NCBI RefSeq assembly: GCF_013408795.1 | Contig: NZ_JACCCC010000001.1 | Coordinates: 1,426,001 to 1,490,000 of the forward strand | Direction of reading: 5' to 3' | Length of the DNA: 64,000 bases | Source of the DNA: Spinactinospora alkalitolerans | GTDB taxonomy: Bacteria > Actinomycetota > Actinomycetes > Streptosporangiales > Streptosporangiaceae | Part shown: piece by piece, positions 58,233-64,000 of the stretch | Position numbering within the stretch: the first letter of the stretch is position 1 | How the letters are laid out: each line of letters opens with the position of its first letter | Notes under the pieces: generated by a model | Told to the model about the DNA's origin: nothing | Databases searched by the model: none | Seen by the model: the letters and a program-made list of their open reading frames with translations, nothing else | Position numbers and translations under genes: made by a program

Positions 58233-59951
58233 ATGAACGGTCGACCACTGCGCGTGGGCAACGCCTCGGGATTCTACGGGGACCGGTTCGCGGCCGTGCG
58301 GGAGATGCTCGCGGACGGGCCGCTGGACGTGCTCACCGGCGACTACCTGGCCGAGCTGACCATGCTGATCCTGGGCAGGGACCGCAGGAAGGACCCGGGG
58401 CTCGGCTACGCGCGCACCTTCCTGCGGCAGATGGAGGAGTGCCTGGGCCTCGCCCTGGAGCGCGGCGTCACCGTCGTCACCAACGCCGGCGGGCTGAACC
58501 CCGCGGGACTGGCCGGCGCGCTGCGCGAGCTGGCCGGCCGGCTCGGGCTGGACGCGCGGATCGCGCACGTCGAAGGCGACGACCTGCTACCGCGCGCCGA
58601 TGAGCTCGGCCTCGCCGCTCCGCTGACCGCCAACGCCTACCTCGGCGCCTGGGGCGTCGCCGAGGCCGTGCGGGCCGGCGCCGACGTCGTCGTCACCGGC
58701 AGGGTCGCCGACGCCTCCCTGCTCGTCGGGCCGGCGGCGGCCCGCTTCGGGTGGGCGCGCGGCGACCACGACGCACTGGCCGGAGCGGTCGTCGCCGGGC
58801 ACGTCATCGAGTGCGGCGCGCAGGCCACCGGCGGCAACTACGCCTTCTTCACCGAGCTGCAGCGGGCCGGCCGCGACCTCACCCGCCCGGGGTTCCCGAT
58901 CGCCGAGGTGCACGCCGACGGCTCGACCGTCATCACCAAGCACGAGGGCAGCGGCGGCGCCGTCACCGTCGGGACCGTCACCGCCCAGCTCGTCTACGAG
59001 ATCGCCGGTGCCCGGTACCCCAACCCCGACGTCACGGCGCGCCTGGACACCGTCCGGCTGAGCGAGGAGGGGCCCGACCGGGTGCGGATCAGCGGGGTCC
59101 GCGGCGAGGCGCCGCCCCCGGACCTCAAGGTCGTCTGCAACCGCATGAGCGGCTTCGCCAATGAGATGACGCTCGTCCTCACCGGGCTCGACGTCGAGGC
59201 AAAGGCCGAGCTCGCCGAACGCCAGATGCGCGCGGCGCTGCGCGGGCGCGAGCCCGCGCACCTGGAGTTCCGCACCGTGCACCGGGCGGCGCCCGACGCC
59301 CCGACCCAGGAGGGGGCGAGCGCGCACCTGCGGATCACGGCGCGCGACGCCGACCCCCGCGCGGTGGGCCGCGCCTTCAGCTCCGCGGCCGTCGAGCTGG
59401 CGCTGGCCGGGTTCCCGGGCTTCCACGCCACCTCGCCGCCGGGCGACGCGCGGCCCGACGGCGTGTCCGTCTCGGTGGCCGCCGTCCCGGCGCAGGAGGT
59501 CCCGCACGTCGCCGTCCTCCCCGACGGAACCCGCGTCGACATCGCGCCCTCCGCCGTCAGCAGCCCCCTCGCCGACGTCGCCGACCCCCCGCTCCCGCCG
59601 CCCCCGCCTGGAGGTCCCGTCCGCCGGGCGCCGCTCGGGCTGCTGCTCGGCGCGCGCAGCGGCGACAAGGGATCCGACGCCAACATCGGGGTGTGGGCGC
59701 GCAGCGAGGACGCCTGGCGCTGGCTGGCCCACGCGCTCACCGCCGAGGAGATCCGCCGACTGCTGCCCGAGACCGCTCCCCTGGAGATCACCCGCCACCC
59801 GCTGCCCAACCTGCGCGCCGTCAACTTCGTCGTCGAGGGCCTGCTCGGCTGCGGGGCCGGCGGCGACACCCGCCCCGACCCGCAGGCCAAGGCGCTCGGC
59901 GAATGGCTGCGGTCCAGGCACATCGACATCCCGAAGGCGCTGCTGCCATGA
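58233..59951 (+). CDS. Acyclic-terpene-utilisation AtuA-like protein (DUF1446)
   Basis: 572 residues. The DUF1446 domain fills most of the chain: RVGNASGFYGDRFAAVREMLADGPLDVLTGDYLAELTMLIL, VVTNAGGLNPAGLAGAL, NAYLGAWGVAEAVRAGADVVVTGRVADASLL and GHVIECGAQATGGNY are all family hallmarks. The C-terminal 110 residues (LGLLLGARSGDKGSDANIGVWARS) correspond to the AtuA-like ferredoxin-fold domain. AtuA is needed for citronellol/geraniol breakdown in Pseudomonas, but its reaction is unknown. Its ATG has no clear Shine-Dalgarno. It overlaps the carboxyltransferase gene by 4 bp. Confidence 0.9.
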   Translation: MNGRPLRVGNASGFYGDRFAAVREMLADGPLDVLTGDYLAELTMLILGRDRRKDPGLGYARTFLRQMEECLGLALERGVTVVTNAGGLNPAGLAGALRELAGRLGLDARIAHVEGDDLLPRADELGLAAPLTANAYLGAWGVAEAVRAGADVVVTGRVADASLLVGPAAARFGWARGDHDALAGAVVAGHVIECGAQATGGNYAFFTELQRAGRDLTRPGFPIAEVHADGSTVITKHEGSGGAVTVGTVTAQLVYEIAGARYPNPDVTARLDTVRLSEEGPDRVRISGVRGEAPPPDLKVVCNRMSGFANEMTLVLTGLDVEAKAELAERQMRAALRGREPAHLEFRTVHRAAPDAPTQEGASAHLRITARDADPRAVGRAFSSAAVELALAGFPGFHATSPPGDARPDGVSVSVAAVPAQEVPHVAVLPDGTRVDIAPSAVSSPLADVADPPLPPPPPGGPVRRAPLGLLLGARSGDKGSDANIGVWARSEDAWRWLAHALTAEEIRRLLPETAPLEITRHPLPNLRAVNFVVEGLLGCGAGGDTRPDPQAKALGEWLRSRHIDIPKALLP

Positions 59952-61546
59952 CCCTCCTGCGCTCCGCCCTCGACACCTCCGCCGCCGACTTCGCCGCCAA
60001 CCGCGACGCGATGCTGGCCAAGCTCGCCGAACTCGACGCCGAGCACGCCAAGGCGCTGGCCGGAGGCGGCCCCAAGTACGTCGAGCGGCACCGCGGCCGC
60101 GGCAAGCTGCTCGCCCGCGAACGCGTCGAGCTGCTGCTCGACCCCGACTCCCCGTTCCTGGAGCTGTCGCCGCTGGCCGCCTGGGGCAGCGAGTACCCGG
60201 TGGGCGCGAGCGTCGTCACCGGGATCGGCGTCGTCGAGGGCGTCGAGTGCGTCGTCATCGCCAACGACCCGACCGTGCGCGGCGGCGCCAGCAACCCCTG
60301 GACCGGCAGGAAGACCGTGCGGGCGATGGACATCGCCTGGGAGAACCGGCTGCCGGTGATCAACCTGGTCGAGTCCGGCGGCGCCGACCTGCCCAGCCAG
60401 AAGGAGATCTTCATCCCCGGCGGCCGGCTCTTCCGCGACCTCACCCGCTTCTCCGCCGCAGGCATCCCCACGGTCGCCCTGGTCTTCGGCAACTCCACCG
60501 CGGGCGGCGCCTACGTGCCCGGCATGAGCGACCACGTGGTGATGGTCAAGGAGCGCTCCAAGGTGTTCCTCGGCGGGCCGCCGCTGGTCGAGATGGCGAC
60601 GGGGGAGCGGAGCGACGACGAGTCGCTGGGCGGGGCCGAGATGCACGCCCGCACCTCCGGGCTGGCCGACCACCTCGCCGCCGACGAGCACGACGCGATC
60701 CGCATCGGCCGGCGCATCGTCGCCCGGCTGAACCGGCGCAAGGCCGGCCCGGAGCCGGCCGCGGCGCCCGCCGATCCCCGCTACGACCCCGAGGAGCTGC
60801 TGGGCGTCGTGCCCGGGGACCTGAAGGTCCCGTTCGACCCGCGCGAGGTGATCGCCCGCGTGGTCGACGGCTCCGACTTCGACGAGTTCAAGCCGGCCTA
60901 CGGCCCCAGCCTGGTCACCGGATGGGCCGCCCTGCACGGCCACCCCGTCGGCGTGCTCGCCAACGCCCAGGGCGTGCTGTTCAGCGCGGAGTCGCAGAAG
61001 GCCGCGCAGTTCATCCAGCTCGCCAACAGCAGCGCCACGCCACTGGTCTTCCTGCACAACACCACCGGCTACATGGTCGGCCGCGACTACGAGCAGGGCG
61101 GCATCGTCAAGCACGGCGCGATGATGATCAACGCGGTCTCCAACAGCAGGGTCCCGCACCTGTCGGTGCTGATGGGCGCCTCCTACGGGGCCGGGCACTA
61201 CGGCATGTGCGGGCGGGCCTACGACCCCCGGTTCCTGTTCAGCTGGCCCAGCGCGAAGTCGGCCGTCATGGGCCCGCAGCAGCTCGCCGGCGTGCTGTCG
61301 ATCGTGGCGCGGCAGTCCGCGGAGGCCAAGGGCCGCCCCTACGACGAGGAGCAGGACGCCGCCATGCGCGCGGCGGTCGAGGAGCAGATCGAGGCGGAGT
61401 CGCTGCCGATGTTCCTGTCCGGCCGGATCTACGACGACGGCGTCATCGACCCCCGCGACACCCGCACGGTGCTGGGGCTGTGCCTGTCGGCCGTCCACAA
61501 CGCGCCCGTCGAGGGAGCGGACGGCTTCGGCGTCTTCAGGATGTGA
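59948..61546 (+). CDS. Acyl-CoA carboxylase carboxyltransferase (beta) subunit
   Basis: 532 residues of the crotonase-like carboxyltransferase family. The N-terminal RHRGRGKLLARERVELLLDPDSPFLELSPLAAWGSEYPVGASVVTGIGVV is typical of methylcrotonyl-/geranyl-CoA carboxylase-type beta chains, as are NPWTGRKTVRAMDIAWENRLPVINLVESGGADLPSQKEIFIPGG and LHNTTGYMVGRDYEQGGIVKHGAMMINAVSNSRVPHLSVLMGASYGAGHYGM. It transfers CO2 from biotin to an unsaturated acyl-CoA. The MCC-like sequence fits the AtuA context; leucine or isoprenoid substrate is undecided. Confidence 0.93.
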   Translation: MTLLRSALDTSAADFAANRDAMLAKLAELDAEHAKALAGGGPKYVERHRGRGKLLARERVELLLDPDSPFLELSPLAAWGSEYPVGASVVTGIGVVEGVECVVIANDPTVRGGASNPWTGRKTVRAMDIAWENRLPVINLVESGGADLPSQKEIFIPGGRLFRDLTRFSAAGIPTVALVFGNSTAGGAYVPGMSDHVVMVKERSKVFLGGPPLVEMATGERSDDESLGGAEMHARTSGLADHLAADEHDAIRIGRRIVARLNRRKAGPEPAAAPADPRYDPEELLGVVPGDLKVPFDPREVIARVVDGSDFDEFKPAYGPSLVTGWAALHGHPVGVLANAQGVLFSAESQKAAQFIQLANSSATPLVFLHNTTGYMVGRDYEQGGIVKHGAMMINAVSNSRVPHLSVLMGASYGAGHYGMCGRAYDPRFLFSWPSAKSAVMGPQQLAGVLSIVARQSAEAKGRPYDEEQDAAMRAAVEEQIEAESLPMFLSGRIYDDGVIDPRDTRTVLGLCLSAVHNAPVEGADGFGVFRM

Positions 61547-61663
61547 GCTCTTGGGAGCGCGAGTGACGAGTGAACGGAGTGGTCCGCGCCGATCGCGCGG
61601 AGCGCCTGTCCGCGGGGCAGCGCAGTGAGCGAGGAACGGTTGGCGGCCAGGGAAGGCAGGACG
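61547..61663. other. Spacer with a GAGTGA-rich repeat-like sequence
   Basis: 117 bp between the carboxyltransferase and biotin carboxylase genes, longer than other gaps in this operon. It contains near-repeats of a GAGCG/GAGTGA phrase (GGGAGCGCGAGTGACGAGTG, CGCAGTGAGCGAGGAACGG) and a GATCGCGCGGAGCGC segment. Such GAGTGA/GCGAG strings recur between actinobacterial genes and may be a small dispersed repeat or an mRNA structure; function is unknown. Confidence 0.45.
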
Positions 61664-63631
61664 ATGATCACCACTCTTCTGGTCGCCAACCGGGGTGAGA
61701 TCGCCCGGCGGATATTCCGCACCTGCCGCGCGCTCGGGATCGGCACGGTCGCGGTGCACACCGATGACACGGCCGACGACCCGTTCGTGGCCGAGGCCGA
61801 CGCCGCCGTGCGGCTGCCCGGGGCCGCCCCCGCCGACACCTACCTGCGCGCCGATCTGATCGTCGCCGCGGCCGGGACCGCCGGAGCCGACGCCGTCCAC
61901 CCGGGCTACGGGTTCCTCTCCGAGAACGCCGGGTTCGCGCGCGCGGTGATCGAGGCCGGGCTGACCTGGGTCGGCCCGGACCCCGGCGCCATCGAGCAGA
62001 TGGGCGCCAAGATCGGCGCCAAGGCGCTGATGGAGCGCGCCGGGGTGCCGGTGCTGCCCGAGCTGCGGCCGCGGGACATCGCCGAGCCGGACCTGCCCGT
62101 GCTGGTGAAGGCCTCGGCCGGCGGCGGCGGGCGCGGGATGCGGGTGGTGCGCTCGCTCGCGGAGCTGCCCGGCGAGGTCGAGGCCGCGCGCTCCGAGGCG
62201 CTCTCGGCGTTCGGCGACCCCGCGGTGTTCTGCGAACCCTACGTGCGGGCCGGCCGGCACATCGAGGTGCAGATCCTCGCCGACACCCGCGGAACGGTGT
62301 GGGCGCTGGGCGAGCGGGACTGCTCGATCCAGCGCCGGCACCAGAAGATCATCGAGGAGACGCCGGCGCCCGGCATCGGCGAGCCGACCCGCCGCGCGCT
62401 GCACGAGGCGGCCGTGCTGGCGGCGCGGAGCATCGGCTACGTCGGTGCCGGGACGGTGGAGTTCCTCCTCGCCCCCGACGGGTCGTTCGCGTTCCTGGAG
62501 ATGAACACCAGGCTGCAGGTGGAGCACCCGGTCACCGAGTGCGTCACGGGGCTGGACCTGGTGGAGTGGCAGCTCCGGATCGCCGAGGGGGCCGCGCTGG
62601 AGGGCGGGCCGCCGGCGCCGCGCGGGCACGCGGTGGAGGCCCGGCTCTACGCCGAGGACCCCGCCAGGGACTGGCGGCCGCACAGCGGCACGGTCCTGCG
62701 GTTCGAGGTGCCGGCGGCGATCGCGCGGTTCGAGGCCCCCGGCCGCTCCGGTGTCCGGCTGGACAGCGGAGTCGAGGACGGCGCTCGGGTGAGCGTGCAC
62801 CACGACCCCATGCTCGCCAAGGCCGTCGCCTGGGCGCCGACCCGCGGCGACGCCGTCCGCCGCCTGGCCGCGGCCCTGGCCGGGAGCCGGATCCACGGCG
62901 TCGTCACCAACCGCGACCTGCTCGTGCGCCTGCTGGACCACCCGGCGTTCGGGCGCGGCGAGGTGCACACCGGGTTCCTGGCCGAGCACGGCCTGGACGC
63001 TCTGGCCCGCCCGCTCGCCGATCCCGGGGCCCGGCGCCTCTCGGCGCTGGCCGCGGCCCTGGCCGACGCGGCGGGCAACCGGCGCGGCGCGCGCGTGCTG
63101 GGCGGCCTGCCGAGCGGGTGGCGCAACCTCGCCTCGCAGCCGCAGCGCAAGGCCTACCGGGCCCCGGACGGCGAGAAGATCGAGGTCGGCTACCTCTTCA
63201 CCCGCTCGGGCCTGCGGGCGGAGGGGCACGACGGGGTCGAGCTCGTCCGGGCCGATCCGGAACGGGTCGTGCTGGTCGCCGACGGCGTGCGCCGGACGTT
63301 CGACGTCGCCGCCTATACGGACATGACCTGCGTCGACTCGCCGCTCGGGCCGGTCGCGCTGGTTCCCGTCGGACGCTTCTCCGACCCTTCGGCGCAGGTC
63401 GCGCCCGGCACCCTGCTCGCACCCATGCCCGGCACCGTCAGCCGGCTCGCGGTCGGCCCCGGCGCGCGGGTCGCCAGGGGGCAGCCGCTGATGTGGCTGG
63501 AGGCCATGAAGATGGAGCACCGGATCACCGCGCCCGCCGACGGCGTCGTCGCCGACCTGCCGGCGGCCGTCGGCCTGCGGGTCGAGTCCGGCTCGGTGCT
63601 CGCCGTCGTCACAGAGGAGGAGAGCACGTGA
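61664..63631 (+). CDS. Biotin carboxylase / biotin carboxyl carrier (alpha subunit) of acyl-CoA carboxylase
   Basis: 655 residues. Biotin carboxylase domain at 1-450: LLVANRGEIARRIFRTCRALGIGTVAVHTDDTADDPFVAEADAAV, HPGYGFLSENAGFARAV, KASAGGGGRGMRVV (ATP loop), GERDCSIQRRHQKIIEE and FLEMNTRLQVEHPVTE. A middle MCCA-type BT domain leads to a biotinyl domain with the carboxylated lysine in EAMKMEH (K616). The ATG at 61664 follows a GGAAGGCAGG site; an in-frame GTG at 61625 would add 13 residues. It overlaps the acyl-CoA dehydrogenase start by 4 bp. Confidence 0.94.
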   Translation: MITTLLVANRGEIARRIFRTCRALGIGTVAVHTDDTADDPFVAEADAAVRLPGAAPADTYLRADLIVAAAGTAGADAVHPGYGFLSENAGFARAVIEAGLTWVGPDPGAIEQMGAKIGAKALMERAGVPVLPELRPRDIAEPDLPVLVKASAGGGGRGMRVVRSLAELPGEVEAARSEALSAFGDPAVFCEPYVRAGRHIEVQILADTRGTVWALGERDCSIQRRHQKIIEETPAPGIGEPTRRALHEAAVLAARSIGYVGAGTVEFLLAPDGSFAFLEMNTRLQVEHPVTECVTGLDLVEWQLRIAEGAALEGGPPAPRGHAVEARLYAEDPARDWRPHSGTVLRFEVPAAIARFEAPGRSGVRLDSGVEDGARVSVHHDPMLAKAVAWAPTRGDAVRRLAAALAGSRIHGVVTNRDLLVRLLDHPAFGRGEVHTGFLAEHGLDALARPLADPGARRLSALAAALADAAGNRRGARVLGGLPSGWRNLASQPQRKAYRAPDGEKIEVGYLFTRSGLRAEGHDGVELVRADPERVVLVADGVRRTFDVAAYTDMTCVDSPLGPVALVPVGRFSDPSAQVAPGTLLAPMPGTVSRLAVGPGARVARGQPLMWLEAMKMEHRITAPADGVVADLPAAVGLRVESGSVLAVVTEEEST

Positions 63632-64000
63632 CCTTCACCGAACCCGAGGAGCGCACCGCGCTGCGCGAGGCCGTCGCCGGATTCGTCGGCGGGTACGGGG
63701 CCGAGTACTACAGGGCCAGGGCCCGATCGGGGGAGTACCTGGCCGAACTGTGGGCCGCGGCCGGCGAGCTCGGCTACATCGGGGTCAACCTGCCCGAGGA
63801 GTACGGCGGCGGCGGGGGCGGGATCGGCGACCTCGGCGCCGTGCTGGAGGAGCTGAGCGCCGGGGGCTGCCCCACGCTGATGATGGTGGTCTCCCCGGCG
63901 ATCTGCGGCACCGTCCTGGCGCGCTTCGGCACGCCGGAGCAGAAGGAGCGGTGGCTGCCCGGGATCGCCTCCGGCGAGAGCATCCTGGCGTTCGGCATCA
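63628..64000 (+). CDS. Acyl-CoA dehydrogenase, N-terminal part (runs off the window)
   Basis: About 124 codons are visible from a GTG at 63628 that overlaps the carboxylase stop. The N-terminal helical domain matches acyl-CoA dehydrogenases: PEERTALREAVAGFVGGYG, then LWAAAGELGYIGVNLPEEYGGGGGGIGDLGAVLEELSAGGCPTLMMVVSPAICGTVLARFGTPEQKERWLPGIASGESILAFGI, with the (N)LPEEYGG and EQKxxWLPGI motifs. FAD oxidises an acyl-CoA to the enoyl-CoA that the carboxylase would use. The catalytic base lies beyond the window. Confidence 0.92.
   Translation, partial: MTFTEPEERTALREAVAGFVGGYGAEYYRARARSGEYLAELWAAAGELGYIGVNLPEEYGGGGGGIGDLGAVLEELSAGGCPTLMMVVSPAICGTVLARFGTPEQKERWLPGIASGESILAFGI

Noticed and set aside
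58994-63520. A very long open frame on the minus strand (about 1500 codons) opposite the AtuA and carboxylase genes
   Set aside because: It is a high-GC mirror of well-conserved plus-strand genes, has His/Gly/Arg/Val-rich composition, no domain, and no ribosome site.

Overview
This is a 64 kb stretch of a very GC-rich genome with short intergenic gaps, frequent GTG (occasionally TTG) starts, GGAGG-type ribosome sites and many 4-bp ATGA/GTGA overlaps. Together with the gene families (BMP/Nup nucleoside importer, actinobacterial RhaI and RhaT-P-Q-S, MocR, DUF3291, DUF6058, a 13E12/DUF222 remnant, the deoC-ald-punA-pgm gene set) this points to a chromosomal region of a filamentous actinobacterium, possibly a Nocardiopsis or Streptomonospora relative. 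Family placement is inference. No rRNA, tRNA, CRISPR array, prophage or complete insertion sequence was seen.

Layout. 1-4.8 kb: start of a Ser/Thr kinase, an acyl-CoA synthetase, rocD and a membrane-anchored SGNH esterase. 5.1-8.6 kb: bioF divergent from bioA-bioD. 8.5-10.6 kb: a DUF3291 protein divergent from a MocR regulator. 10.9-20.4 kb: acetoacetyl-CoA synthetase, a lipoprotein coupled to a secreted calpain-like protease, a DUF418/DUF1624-like membrane protein, an enoyl-CoA hydratase, an FUSC/ArAE exporter, and a TetR/DHA2-MFS pair with a clear operator-promoter. 20.5-22.2 kb: PTS IIA and IIB proteins without IIC, and a HAD protein lacking its nucleophile Asp. 22.5-35.2 kb: a complete L-rhamnose system (kinase, aldolase-dehydrogenase, isomerase, mutarotase, ABC importer, LacI regulator) with a secreted BNR-type beta-propeller embedded in it. 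36-53 kb: nucleoside uptake and catabolism (deoC, two aldehyde dehydrogenase genes, punA, a phosphohexomutase, deoA, cdd, BMP/Nup importer) interrupted by DUF488, ArsR and DUF6058 genes. 53.6-58.1 kb: a 2-oxoacid dehydrogenase set (E1 alpha, E1 beta, a stand-alone lipoyl protein and an alpha/beta hydrolase resembling a split AcoC) plus an Lrp regulator. 58.2-64 kb: a catabolic acyl-CoA operon (AtuA-like DUF1446, carboxyltransferase, biotin carboxylase/BCCP, acyl-CoA dehydrogenase running off the end).

The genes fit a saprophyte that takes up rhamnose and nucleosides, feeds the resulting carbon into central metabolism, degrades keto acids and acyl-CoAs, and makes the biotin its carboxylases need (bioB is not in the window).

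The least explained feature is a family of composite intergenic repeats (four copies, called A-D here). The two intact copies are about 230 bp, have imperfect terminal inverted repeats and carry an internal hairpin whose arms covary. Three copies lie between convergent genes. Copies A and B begin at a stop codon, and copy D forms the 3' end of a truncated 13E12 gene. A second, unrelated repeat (about 75-95 bp, three copies) lies upstream of three plus-strand genes. I cannot place either family from memory.
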